Shown here: one piece after another, positions 23,101 to 34,700 of the stretch
Position numbering within the stretch: the first letter of the stretch is position 1
Layout: every line of letters starts with the position of its first letter
NCBI GenBank assembly: GCA_017311315.1
Contig: CM029622.1
Location: forward strand, 18,558,102 to 18,622,101
DNA: 64,000 bases
Reading direction: 5' to 3'
DNA from: Dendrocalamus latiflorus
Lineage: Eukaryota; Streptophyta; Magnoliopsida; Poales; Poaceae
Translations under genes and position numbers: made by a program
Notes under the pieces: model-generated
Databases searched by the model: none
Told to the model about the DNA's origin: nothing
What the model saw: the letters and a program-made list of their open reading frames with translations, nothing else

Positions 23101-23516
23101 CTACCACTAGTGGATTGTGGTGTTTCGGCTTAATTTGTGGAGCTGGTCTAATTCATTTGGGCTAACCTCAACGTGAACTAGGGGAGACTGGCAAGTCTCT
23201 GAACACTATGGTAAAAAGATACCGTATCTTTGTGGTTTCTTTTCTTGTGCTCAATTTATTTTTAAGCAATTTACATTCATATAATTAAATTAATTGCTTG
23301 TCATCCTAGAATTGCGAACCTTTGATATAGACTTAGGTTATTGGTTCACTTTGGCGAACCTAGTTGATTTAGGCTTTGTTTGTGCTAAAACAAATTTGAT
23401 TTAAGCTTCCACGTTATATTCTTAATTTTAGCCAAATAGCTTAAATAGAGTTAATTAAGAGGAGATTTTTTAGAAATGACTATTCACCCCCTTTAGTTGG
23501 CCTCCTTGATCTTACA
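20140..23516 (+). mobile_element. LTR-retrotransposon 3' remnant (internal end plus long LTR), possibly Sirevirus-like
   Basis: A purine-rich tract ACCAAAAGGGGAAGAT ends at 20922 where TGTAGAATC begins. The segment to CTTACA at 23516 gives TGTA...TACA termini, and TATTCACCCCCTTTAG-type sequence lies 40 bp before the end, as in long grass copia (SIRE-type) LTRs. The DNA before the tract (GGTTTTGGTGATAATGACAA repeated) is like the non-coding 3' region of such elements. No pol is present. The LTR would be 2.6 kb, expanded by the repeat array at 21840-22340. Classification is tentative. Confidence 0.45.
21840..22340. repeat. degenerate GTGGTCGAAA tandem array
   Basis: Roughly thirty units of 15-18 bp share TGGTCGA or TGATCGA followed by AA-CC/TC and TGTG. 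Spacing is irregular and units differ in 2-4 bases. The array lies within the putative LTR. Similar motifs occur in the LTRs at 6.1-6.5 and 9.0-9.5 kb and near 34.3 kb. Confidence 0.8.
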
Positions 23517-23570
23517 GGAATAGCTAGGAAATGAATTTAGAGATAAATTGTTGGAGCTATTGCTTCTAAG

Positions 23571-25044
23571 TGAGTTGGAGGGTTATGCTATTGCTACAAG
23601 ATAATGTGACGATGGCCCGATCTTCCGAAAGGTACTGATAAGTCGATTGTGGAGAACTCGACGTTGATGATACAAAGGCTCCAACCAAAACAGATCGAAC
23701 CCCTCGCAATCACTACACCACTGCTCCATTGGTTATCAACCGTGCCGAACGCGGTTGGCCTCGCCAAGATGGCTATTTCTTGCAAGCGAATCGAGAACAC
23801 AAGCAAGAGAGTACAAGATGCAATCTAAAAATGTATTGCGAATAAAGATTAAGTTCACAAGTTGGGGTTCCTCAACCGAACGTGCGGTGAAATTGCTAAG
23901 CAGAATAATCTCTTAAGAAAAACTTGAGGAAAACTAAAGGGGTGCGACCTTCTTAAATAGAGAAGGGGGAAGCCACACTTATCTAATGAAAAGGGGTGTG
24001 GTACTATTCACAATTACTGTTCATGTGAACAGTACCCATGAAAATGGCAGCGACCCAAATAGCCTAAGTGGTGATACAAGGCCCAAGGCCCACTTTGAAT
24101 CGGACTGAAAAAGTGACGTGACTTGTTTGGCAGTTTCTAATTGGCTTGGATGGAGTTTGGAGATGACATTAGATCCATCTGAAAGTATACTCTAAGAGCT
24201 TTCCAATGAGTACTCACGGGCCTCAAGAAGCCTTTTGAATCAAAAGTTATGGCCGTTTGAAGTAGACACTATTAAATAGGCCAAATCTGAGTCAAACTCA
24301 CGAACAGGACTTGGATTGCGCTTGACGGTTCCACTTCTACACTTGAGCTTATGTGGTTCTTCCCCATGGTTCCTAAGGATGATTAAATTATTACAATAAT
24401 TAAGTAGTATGCCATTCTTTGAAACATTTGTATGAAAGCTTAAGAACGCATTCACCTGATGGTTAAGTTGACGTGCTCACGCTCAAGTCATTGGTCCTTG
24501 TATCATAGTTTCAGTTTGTTGTGGAGTCAGCACAGTTGTATCTATGAAAAGGATATCCTCATCACAAGATCTATTTATAATGGCATGTTAATGTGTTTCA
24601 AAGAGATCTTATAGCAATAATGTATGCCAAAGACACCTTCTAGCAACAATATATGCCAAAGAGACCTTCAAAGGGCATGAAGCAAATCATACACTCTAAT
24701 GTCCTCTGTGATTCACTTTGTTATTGCAACAATACCTATTTGGAATGTCAAATCACACATTCTGGTGTGCTAGGTTCTACAGAGTAAGTTATAGCTGTTG
24801 TTTCTTCCTTCTCATCAAGCTGTGTGTTAGGCTTGATTGCTACCTTAGGTATAAAAGAACATTGGGCTGTTGTGCCTTTTATTTGTAAATGAAGGGCGCG
24901 GTAGTATAAATGTTCTCTTACACCTAAGACAACAACCAAATCCAACATGCAGAATGATGAGGAGGAAGAGACTCGAGCCATAACTCACTCTGTAGAACCT
25001 GAGATATTGGGCTGTGTGATTTGGGATATTAGTATTGCAAAGAG
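23571..25044. other. unclassified repeat-like insertion
   Basis: The segment interrupts a short sequence (ATAGCTANGRAATGAATTTAGAG ... TAGCAATAATATACGTCGCT) that is continuous at 19996-20090. It includes CCACTGCTCCATTGG and TATCAACCGTGCCGAACGCG, which look like LTR or leader sequence of a repetitive element, and shows only short frames. A related AGAGATCTTATAGCAATAAT occurs at both 24602 and 25040. Confidence 0.4.
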
Positions 25045-28000
25045 ATCTTATAGCAATAATATACGTCGCTGGATGTTATTATTTCTTGTAAGATCAACCA
25101 TGTGCCAATGTTTACACTCACAACTCACTGTAATTAGTTTTTTCTTGTAAGAGAGATGTCGTCATCATCGTCGATGTCGCTGAATGGGTCTGACGCTCTG
25201 AAGGCTGAGTAACCAAGTATGATAGAGGAGTATCTAAAACGCCAGTGAACCGAATGACCATTATGGAGGTCTCTTCGGATGGGGTCCCTTTGCAACTGAG
25301 AAAATAGTTGCAGCATTTTGGACTACATACGGGATAATCGGAAGGCAACAGGTCCCCATCACCATAGCAAACTGGAAATGTTTGACAGAAGATGAGAGAA
25401 ATGTGCTGTGGATGGAAATTTTGAACTCATTTGAGATCCTAGCAGAAGTCCAGGAACGCGTGCAACGACATGCACTCCTTGCGATGGGAAAGGCATGGAA
25501 TACCTTCAAGAGCATGCTTGTCGCATAGTACATGACCAAGGATTGCACGCCCTTCACAAGATATCCTTTCGTGTCACTAGAAACATGAGAGGCCTTTGTG
25601 CGGATGAAAACGACAACCAAATTTCAACAGGAAGGTGCGGCACACAGGGCTATCCAGGCATGAAGCACTTAACCCCACAGACTTGGTACCGCTAGGTACG
25701 TGGGTAAAATCTCACAATGGAGGATGGAGGATGAGGTCATAATCCGGTCGGAGGCCTCCCCACCATTTGCTGGGATGACAAACGAGCACGCCCAAAACTG
25801 GTTAAGAGTGAGATCATCAATCACATCTTTGGGTATCACCTCTTTCTAAAACCCCACAGACGAGAAAGTGTCATAACACTTGTTAAGATATGTTAAACTA
25901 CCTAGATGTTAATAGGTCCATAACTTCATGGGGTCTAAAATAACATGATTGCCTCTTGCAGCAAACATTGACTACCAAATCTTTCGAAGGCTCCTTTGAA
26001 GCAGTTAGGGAGAGGGATATACTGTCCACCACCCTGGAAAACAAGGAGCACCCAGGTCGCACACAAGGCTTAAGGGTTTACATATCTTGGAGGCACGGAT
26101 TCCCAAATGACTTCGAGGCATATAAGAGTAGAAAGAGATCTAAGGCCGAGCACGAGGAAAGTATGAAACGGGACTTCGATGCAAAACTTGAGGGCATAAC
26201 TTCCTCATTTTGAGGAGAATAGATGCATTGAGAAAAGAACTGAGTAAAATCCAGAACTAGTCGTAAGCCAACCCGTTATTACAGTACCCAGTCCCTCCAA
26301 CGTCAGAGTATCTACGCGTCTGCGCCACTTTCTGAACATAGCAATGCCCACTACATATCGACGACATTCAGGTAATGTACATCTCTTAAATGCTACACAG
26401 ATAGACCTGGTGAACGCCTTAGCTCATCTTGTATCGTTATATAGAAGGCCACGTCGTGCATCCTCAGAATCAGGGTTGTTAGCTCCATTCCCATTGATGC
26501 TTGGCGGGGGTTGGTGTATCCATGCTTGCCCGGGACATTGGTGCACGGTGCCCAGCTAGAGATCGATTTTGCGAAGGTCCAAGTGGACATGATTAATGAT
26601 ATTTGTAGGGCCGTCCTGCTGGAGAGGCCCCTAAACAGAGAAATTATGACACTAGGGGATGCCGTCCATACAATCGTCCAGTGGCTCAAGAGGGACATCA
26701 CCCTGGACCCTTCCGTGCCGCGATCTCTACACGACCATGCCTATCAAACAGAACACTCTATAACTCCACCTCAAGCTCCTCTTCAAAAGGCCAGCGCATC
26801 GGCTCTAGTGAAGGCAACACCGAAAATGTATCATAAGTAAGGTGCCAAGGCCGAATTGAAGAAGATTAAGGCGCCTCGCAGGGAATAGAAATTCATGCTC
26901 GAAGTATTGTTGGTCCCTGAGTCACAATTACCTAGGTTTGGACTGATTTACTGAACTTTGCGTACCTGGTACATGCAGAGGTCCAACATGAAGCCAAACC
27001 GCATAGCGGATTCACCGTGAGATACACGGAGGCACATTTCCTCCACGACTCGGGCTACTTCGTCGTGACTTTCGAAGACTTATTCGTACTATTCAACCTT
27101 GACAAACTCGATGTCTCACTTCTATGATGTTGGACACTGTAAGTGTATTGTAAAATCAAGTTCTACATTCACGTAGCACCGATAAATGTCATAACTCATT
27201 GCTTATGTATAGATCCATGATCCAACAAGTCCAGCAATGGCGAGAACCGGTGGGTTTCCTCGACCTACACTTGGTCTCTGAGCAATCCATCAACGATAAT
27301 GAATCCTTTGTCCAAGGTTATATAACGAGGGGGTTGCTTACGGTGACAAGGACTACATCATGATACTCTTCAACTAAGGGTAAGTGCTTCGCTAGTTGCC
27401 AAACAAGTTTCATTTGTATTTTATACGCAACATAAACTTAGGTTTAATCACTATGGCGTCATACATGACTAGCAGTCACTGGATTTTGATTGTGATTGTA
27501 CCAAAGTGGAGCAAGGTAATATACCTTGATTCTCTACTTAGGAGCAACCATAACTTCACCCGTGTGTAACAAACAATTGAGATGTAAACTCATTTCCTCC
27601 ACACATAAACTCTATTATAGTCTTCCCTTCATTTGCAATGGCCACTACAAGACGGTAGGGAATTTGGGGCATGCTAATCAGCCTCGAAATGTAGAAAAAT
27701 CAGCCTCAGAATATATATTGAGGCTAACACAGCCTGCCTCAGATACCCTTGCCTCAAAATAAGCATATTGAGGCAACCACTAGAGTTAGCCTCTAAAAGC
27801 TAAATTTGAGGCTGACACGGTGTGCCTCAGAATTTGATTGAGGCAGATTGCCTGCCTCAGCTAGGACGACTAGCCATGAGGTTGCAATGTCTGCCTCAAA
27901 AGAATTGAGGCAACTATAAGCTGCCTCAACGTTACAAGCATCAAATTACAATTATTTTCAGCATATACATATATTTTTCTCAATAATTATTATCAAACAC

Positions 28001-28654
28001 ATACATCTCATCACTATGCACACAAGATAATTGAAACAGTAACAAATATAGCCTCCAATTCTCTTCATTCAATAGATTAAAACATCACAGCCACACATGC
28101 ATATTGAGGAGAAAATATATAGCATCTCATTTAGTCTCCACAAGGTCCTCTCCATCAGTTGACAAATGTAGCATTCAACTATGCATACAGTATATAGTAA
28201 AATTCTCAATAGTATAGCTAGTCAGTGGACACATGTTTGAGCCATCAACTGTATAGTAGCTATGGGCTAATAAAATATATCATCTATACAAAATTTGAGA
28301 TAGTAAACTTCTCAAAAGAGTAGACAGTAACTGCTCATGACTGATCAACCATATAGTAGCTACGAGCACATATTTTGTCATCTTTACAGAAGTTGTCGCC
28401 AATTTTGCATCGTTGTGCCTGGTGGCGCAAGAGAAACCCGACCACCTAGAATTAAATTTACAAAATTCGACCAGGTCAATGCTTAATACAAAAATATCAG
28501 GATCAAAAAATAATCCAAAACATTTGGATCAAGAAAGTAGCTACAGCTGTTTGTATGAATCACATGATGTTTCATTTCTATTTATAAACCACATAGTTTA
28601 GTTCATGTTTCATTTCTATTTATAATTTTATCTATCTATATTTCGCTCAATGGA

Positions 28655-30527
28655 TCACATGATGGTGTAAATAATTTTTATGTCATACCTAAGCACTAAA
28701 TATTTTATATGCAACATAATGACATAAGTATCTGTTTTTGTTACTTCACCATTCTGCCTGGGTGGAACTTCTTCAACCTTAATTGTGAGCATTCATTTGA
28801 CATGTTAGATTTTCTAAGTAAACAAAGTATACACATAAACAAGCTAAGAAAAGGACATACCAAGTGGATTGGCCACGCAATGGAATGACCAATAGCATCC
28901 TTGATGTAATTCAGATTTTTGCACGGTCGAAACAGTTCTGCATCTCCAAATATGGGACTGTCTATGACTACTTTGTAGCACTCGTTTCCAAGAATTGTAC
29001 CTCCAACCATTTTTGATGGGTCTTGGCTTTCAACAGTTGCTTTAGCAATACGATTATATGGCCCCACAGTTCTTTTAAGAAATACATCGTTTCCAACCTG
29101 TTTGACCATATGGACACCTCATATTAGACTGGAAAATATAATAGATGATGTTGTTTTACATAACAGATCCAACTGAATTAACAAAATTTTCCCAAACCTA
29201 AATGGTTTTTGTTGCTGCCTTTTTAACCCATGAGTGGTCACTTTTTCCCAGTAGGCCTACTGGTATTATAATTAGCTACTTGCTTTTGTACCCCCTGTTG
29301 CATATTATAAATGTTACTGACATTTTTTCAACCTTTTTACTGGTGTAAATCTATTCACATGCATTTAGGTAAGCAGTTCATCCTAAATGGCTTAACATAT
29401 ATATACATATACCTCAACAAAAACTGTAGTTGTTATAGCTGGAACATTAGAGCGTTTACTTGTGGCCTTATTGCCTGTTCTTGCTTGTGAATGATTGTTT
29501 GCAATCCTTGGTGGCTTGGTAGTATTGCGGTTGCCAACATGTTCTTCTAACTCTTGTGCATAATATTTACCACCAACCCTTCTCAACAAATCCTAGAAGA
29601 TTTAGGCAATGTAAAATTTTGACTTAAAAATATATGGAGCAAAATCAATGCCATTCAACTGACCTTCTCCAGCAGTTTGTTTTGGTTATGTTGCAATGCT
29701 CTAACAGTTCTTGGTTGTACCTGTATTTAGGGGGAAAAATTAGAAGCTTATAGTAGCTGCTAATAATACTAGTGCAGTTGATTTATGCGAAGTAAACTGA
29801 CTTGTACGTTGTTAGAAGCCGATGTGCATGAATATTCCTGATTTGGTATGTGCAAATTTTGCCTCTGTTCACGAGAAGCAGAGATCATAGCTTGAAATTC
29901 TGCCAGTTTCTCTGCAAGTCGTTGCTCCATTCGTTCTTCCATTCTCTGTTCCAACTGTTGCATCTCTTCTCTCAAAGCTCGAGCTTCATCTTCTGCCCTC
30001 TGTCTTGCTTCTCTTTCCAATTGCAAGCTTATTCTTGCTGTTGATTTAGTTCCTGGCAAACCAAGACTTGCAGGAGTGGGACCCATACCTACTCCAATCA
30101 CTTTGCCTCTATTTTCATTACCAATCAATTCTGAAAGGAAATCTCCTTCTTGTATAGGTTTGTCCACAAATTCAGCCTCCTCAGTGAGTTTTTCATCGAT
30201 TTTAGCCTGCAGTAGCCAAGGTAAAATATTGTATTTGAATTTCCAAACAGAGAAACAACTTTGTTGCGTATTCAGTTAATTTTTCTTACAAGTGTTTCTT
30301 GACGGGCTGGTTGTGGTCTTCCATCTTTACGAGTATATGCAACTTTGAAAACTTCTGCTCGACTAACTTTTCCTCCTTTCTTTTGCTCCTACAGTCATGT
30401 GAATGCACAACACATAAATACGACGCAAGAAAACAAATGGGGGATGATTAATATAGGCTCTCAGCCTGACCATGTCATGGCGAACATTTGCTAGACTCCT
30501 GGTTCCAATAGTATGTACTGCATCCAT
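28655..30527 (-). CDS. TNPA-like protein of the nested CACTA, seven open exons
   Basis: Predicted exons: 30471-30527, 30290-30388, 29802-30206, 29664-29720, 29413-29592, 28861-29097 and 28655-28777. Every exon length is a multiple of three, all introns are GT-AG in phase 0 (three donors read GTCAG), and no stop occurs before the end, giving about 385 residues. Exon 2 (KVSRAEVFKVAYTRKDGRP) matches the Transposase_24 pattern. Exon 3 ends in a long charged coiled coil (LEREARQRAEDEARALREEM). Exon 6 (VGNDVFLKRTVGP, MVGGTILGNECYKVVI, AIGHSIAWPIHL) fits Transposase_23 (TNP1/En-Spm). In this family the product binds subterminal repeats and assists excision. The first ATG used follows an acceptor-like CAG, so upstream exons may exist or have been lost. 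Intron calls need transcript support. Confidence 0.7.
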
Positions 30528-30734
30528 TTTTGCACGATCTGAGTAACTGAATTATGAAAAAAAATTAATATGCCACACACATACTATCAAAAACACCACG
30601 AATGTCACAAATATTTATTAATTACAACCACATGCAAGTACACCTAAAATCAGATAAGTTACTTGCACTCAGGATCCACAAAAATGACAATCAACCTAAA
30701 GAATTACAATCGAAAGAATGCCTACCATATTTGT

Positions 30735-30860
30735 TTTCATATTTTTTTTCGGATACGGATACAAATACGAATAACTCGAATACAAATACAAATACGAATA
30801 ATATCGAATACAGATACGGATCGAATACGAATCGAAACGAATACGGTTACGAATATTTAT
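30735..30860. repeat. imperfect ATACGA-type microsatellite
   Basis: Hexamer-like units (GATACGGATACAAATACGAATA and variants) run for about 120 bp inside the nested CACTA, upstream of the recognised TNPA-like exons. Between here and 31200 no gene is seen; 31223-31450 is a GC-rich patch with a GTGTGT run before it. Confidence 0.7.
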
Positions 30861-32479
30861 CGGAACATGAAAACCCCTTAAACTATACATCCAAAAGTAA
30901 CGAAAATACAAGTGGCACATTTTGTTAATCATGCATGCACAAATAAGATTGCACATTTTGTTCATCAATCAGCAGTAAGGGCACATTTTGTTCATCAATC
31001 AGTAGTAAGATTGCAACAATGCAATAGTAATAGTTTCATCAATCAGCAGTAAGATACTAAGATTAATAGTTTCATCTGAGACGCTAATCACTAATCCATC
31101 ACCTAAATAGGACACTAATCTGCCAGATATCAGCAGCGATGCAATCAAGCCAATGCGACCACACGACTGATAGATAGCCCAAGTGACTAGAGCTTACCTT
31201 ACCTAGAGTCTACAGCCACCTTTTGTGTGTGTATGTGTGTGTGTTACTTCAGGGCTTCGGGGCCGGTAGAGGCGGGCGGATCCGGCGGAGGCGGGCGGAT
31301 TCGGTGGAGGCGGGTGGAGCAGGCGGAGGCAGAGGCGGGCGGAGCAGGCGAAGGCCCTCGCGCAGACCGACAGACGCGCAGTGGAGAACTGGGGAGTGGA
31401 GATGGGGTCTGCGCCTCTGCGGCGGCTGGCGCCCAGGCAAAACCTAAAGCCTAAAGGCCTAACCAGCGCCCGACGGTTGGATCATGGGGTGGGAATGGGG
31501 AATGGAGGATGGGCAGGTGAGAGAATAGGCAGAGAGATGGTGTGCTGAAAAAAATTGGTGAATAGGCAGGGAGAATAGAAAGGAGAGAGAGGAGGAGGGA
31601 ATTTTTCACCTGCTCCCGCCAATGCCAATTTCACCTGACCATTTGAGGCTTGCAACCACTAGGCAGCCTCCAATTCCTTGTTGAGGCTGACTGTTAGCCT
31701 CAGATTAATGAGGCTTATATGGTTTGCCTCAATTTTATAATTTGAGGCAATTATCTTCAGTCATGCCTCAAATTCCCCACCGTCCTGTAGTGGGCTGAGG
31801 CTAACTTTTTGGAATCACGTAGGTCGTTCAGCGCTTATGTTGCCTAGGGAGGGAGGCACAAGGAATCCAGCACCACACTGCGATACAAGACGCGATTTTT
31901 GGTACCCGCTACAATACACCAATCCTATATCATACTTTGTTTTAATGTCTCTAGAACTGACAATACATATATATGTAATTCTATTTTTACAGTACCACCA
32001 GTAGCTACAAGGCAACGTATGCGGCTTCTATGTTTTCCGCCATATGGAGGAAATTATGGACGCTAAGATGAATGATCCAAAGGTTTGTTAACATACCAAT
32101 AAATATTTTGTGATTATCAATATATTATATATATGCACTAATGGCTTAACACTACTCCTACTGATAGCGCGTGGAATTCGACAAAAGTGTGATCGATCTT
32201 GACAAACTTGCTGAAATTCGAGGAAAACTCTCCCAATTCTTGATAGCAAAGGTCATAAATAAGATTGGAGAGTTCTACCCCAGCAATAATTAGATGATGA
32301 AATATTTGATACAATTGTAATCACTTAATTGTGTTTAATCAAATAATTCATTCAAATGTACATCATTTAGTTGAGATCTGTGTAATGATTATCGTGTGCT
32401 ATATGTGTGATCTGTTTGCTTGTTTTCAGAGGTTATGACTAACATTTCCTGAGGCTAGCCAAAAAAAGGAAATAATATA

Positions 32480-32877
32480 GGTATTTAAATAGCTATCACT
32501 GACAATATTTAATATTAGCCGTCTGTGATATCTAAGATAGATATCACAAACGGCTATGTTCGAGAACCGCTTGTGATATACGATATATCACAAACGGTTT
32601 TTAGTATTAGCCATTTGTGATACTTGATATATCACAGACGACTATATTAAAGAACCATGTGTGATACTTGATATATCACAGATGGTTTTTTTGAAAAACC
32701 GTCTGTGTTGTAATTATCACAGACGGTTTGGGAGACGTCTGTGTTGTAATTATCACAGACGGTTTGAGAGCCGTCTGTGATAACCACCTATTATCACAGA
32801 TATATAAATTTAGACGGTTCAGAAACTGTCTATGATGATGGTTTTAACTGTCTGTGATGAGCCTTTCTGTAGTAGTG
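32480..32877. repeat. right subterminal repeat region of the large CACTA
   Basis: At least ten copies of ATATCACARACGGTT or its complement run up to the terminal CTGTAGTAGTG. Several neighbouring copies are near-identical tandem units (GTTGTAATTATCACAGACGG twice between 32700 and 32770). They are presumed protein-binding sites for transposition. Confidence 0.8.
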
Positions 32878-32880
32878 TAA

Positions 32881-33350
32881 ATTATTTTTTCAGCATGAAG
32901 TAAATTTTATTTGCAATATCAATAAGTAATAATTTGCAAACGAAATTGTAAAGAGCATTTGACATGTAATGAAATAACATTTATATAACTTTCATAGCAG
33001 TAGATCAAATTTGTTTGTAGCCTCCCTTGTCTGTGAACATCATATAATTCCCACCTATGGGCATGGCACACGGAAGATGCGTACATGCCATCCTATTATG
33101 TTCAGTAAAACATTTTTGAAAAGGAAAACTATACCTATTGTGGCTACATCCAAGCATGCTTATGACCATGAGCACAACTATTTAAATAGTTTTTAGAACT
33201 CTACAGAGGTTGTACAACGTTTTTCACATAAGAAAATCAATTATGCTGTCAGCTATTACACGCTTCCTTTGGCGTGAGACGAAACTAATTATCGTATATC
33301 CCATAGGTTATCTAGTTCTAACCTTGCACCAGCTCAATAAACATCGAACC
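32881..33350. other. intergenic, nothing recognised
   Basis: AT-rich DNA after the CACTA element. Only short frames are present, none with recognisable motifs. Confidence 0.5.
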
Positions 33351-33352
33351 TC

Positions 33353-33440
33353 TCTTAGATCCATCTCCTAAGAAAGCATTCGAATCCTCACTTAGGTCCA
33401 TCTCCTAAGCATAGATTCTCACTTAGGTCCGTCTCCTAAG
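33353..33440. repeat. three copies of a palindromic 20-mer
   Basis: CTTAGRTCCRTCTCCTAAG-type units lie at about 33353, 33390 and 33421. Each begins CTTAG and ends CTAAG, so each can fold as a small hairpin. The DNA from 33441 to 34235 shows no gene. Confidence 0.65.
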
Positions 33441-34235
33441 TAGCATAATACAAGGCTAGACCTACACAACTTAATTAGCTAAAGCTAGAGCCCATATAGC
33501 ACATGTGGTTGTATGGTGTGACTTAGATGTGCGTCAACAACGTTTGATCCTTAATTTACCCAAGCGTGAATCTCCGCCTATCCACATGCGAGGTTCCTCC
33601 TCACATTTAATAGTTTATCATATAACTCGCCTGTGTCCAAAAACTAGGTTTTTTATTTTATTTTATCTCAAACTAACAGAGGTTTCTCCGCTGGTCTAAT
33701 ATTTTGAAACCTCTAAGTCCACGTGAAAATTTGTTTAAAAGTTCAAACTTAGCAGAAAATAGTGCGTGGCTAAGCATCTAGAACATGTACTCAATGTAAT
33801 ATACCCAAAATTTGACATTAGCTACATCTAACCATATCCTAAGTGTTACAACAGGTGGAGATATAAAATCTACAAGGAAGGTTCAATGCATACGAGCGGT
33901 TGTAATTACCATTACCCACAGTATAGCAATTTTAATGAAACATACACGCATGCATAATAAATTTTATAAACAATATATAATAATTGAAATACTGGGATGA
34001 ACATGGTCAAAGGGGTGCTTGCCTTGCTCTTGCTATTCAGAGAATGTTTCAGGTGCGTTCTCAAAGTTGTTCGGCACGACGTCGTCAATCGATAAAATCC
34101 AGATAAATGCAAATAAGGGCTAAATAAATTTAAACAAAGGTAAAACTTATTTTTTGTATATTTAGAAATTTCATAAATTTAGAAAAATTTAAAAACAAAT
34201 ATCACTAAATTTGGAGTTCGTATGCAAAAGTTGTC

Positions 34236-34700
34236 ACAGATTAGGACTATTGTCAGTAGTCAAAAGTTGTGACTGCGGTTAGTAGTCGAAGATTACGACT
34301 ACTGTAGTCGAAGATCGCGACTACTACAATCGAAGGTTTTGATTCTCGCAGTAGTCGAAGGTCTCAACTTTGGTAGTGGTCAAAGGTCTTGACACCAGCA
34401 GCGGTCAAAGATTTTGACTTTGGCTACGGTCGAAGATTTTGACTCTAGCCGACACCGGCAGCGGTCAAAAATTTCTATGCTGGCTGTGGTTAAAGATTTC
34501 GACTCCAGCTGCAGTAGAAGATTTTGACACCGGCAGTGATCAAAGATTTCAACTTTGGCTGCTATGGTTCTCTTCTTGACTTTGACTGCTACGGTTTTCT
34601 TTTCGATTTCAACTACTTTAGTTCTCTTTTCGACTTCGACTACTTTAGATATTTTTTTTTGATTTTGACTACTTTAGTTCTCTTTTTGACTTCAAATACT
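34236..34700. repeat. GTCAAAGATTTTGAC-type degenerate array
   Basis: About fifteen units of 20-35 bp alternate GTAGTCGAAG or CGGTCAAAG with TTTTGACT and GGCWGC. Many units contain the palindrome-like GTCAAAGATTTTGAC. After 34570 the array changes to TTCTCTTTTYGACTTYGACTACTTTAG-like units. Confidence 0.7.

Larger units (their letters stand above)
27643..31792 (-). mobile_element. nested CACTA transposon, 4150 bp
   Basis: Perfect inverted ends of more than 15 bp (CACTACAAGACGGTAGGG and CACTACAGGACGGTGGGG differ at two positions) are followed by AATTTGAGGC-type sequence. Target duplication GGC lies on both sides (27640-27642 and 31793-31795). Copy B has the uninterrupted site AATGGCTGAGG at about 62991, which proves insertion. 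Subterminal regions (27660-27930 and 31640-31770) hold many GCCTCA/TGAGGC motifs, unlike the host CACTA. It encodes a TNPA-like protein on the minus strand but no TNP2 transposase. Confidence 0.92.
25156..32293 (+). pseudogene. second CACTA gene: Transposase_24-like plus Ulp1 (C48) protease-like, interrupted
   Basis: A serine-rich start (MSSSSSMSLNGSD, 25156) is followed by fragments typical of the plant CACTA second gene: LENKEHPGRTQG and SWRHGFPNDFEAYKSRKRSK (25956-26213), HGAQLEIDFAKVQVD and GDAVHTIVQWLKRDI (26511-26840), then the Ulp1-like part with PVGFLDLHLV, SHWILIVIVPKWSK and YLDSLLRSN (27230-27570). After the nested CACTA comes QGNVCGFYVF with the catalytic Cys (about 32010-32040), and the tail VINKIGEFYPSNN ends at 32293. 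Ulp1-type proteases normally cleave SUMO; their role in CACTA elements is unknown. Introns with GGGTAAGTG and GAGGTAAAC donors are recognisable. Stops near 25207, 26212 and 31845 break it; the last is shared with copy B and so predates the duplication. Confidence 0.75.
15233..32877 (+). mobile_element. CACTA (En/Spm) DNA transposon, 17.6 kb, with nested insertions
   Basis: The ends are CACTACTAAAAAAAAGC and, inverted, CACTACTACAGAAAGGC, with a 3-bp target duplication TAA on both sides (15230-15232 and 32878-32880). The subterminal regions carry many copies of ATCACAGACGGTT or its complement. Plus-strand contents: a TNP2 transposase (16110-19013), several inserted repeats (19.5-25.0 kb), and a second gene of Transposase_24 plus Ulp1 type (25156-32293), split by another CACTA (27643-31792). 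Both genes have stop codons, so this copy cannot act alone. The sister copy starts at 60011. Confidence 0.92.
11840..32880 (+). repeat. segmental duplication, copy A
   Basis: This region matches 51730-64000 (copy B) in the same orientation with, by eye, roughly nine in ten bases identical. Collinear blocks: 11840-13535 with 51730-54460, 13535-16467 with 54453-61250, 25901-27642 with 61251-62990, and 31793-32880 with 62990-64000. Gaps in the match are transposon insertions in one copy or a deletion in the other. Homology starts between the peroxidase promoter region and the first repeats, so the peroxidase itself was not copied with B. Confidence 0.9.
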
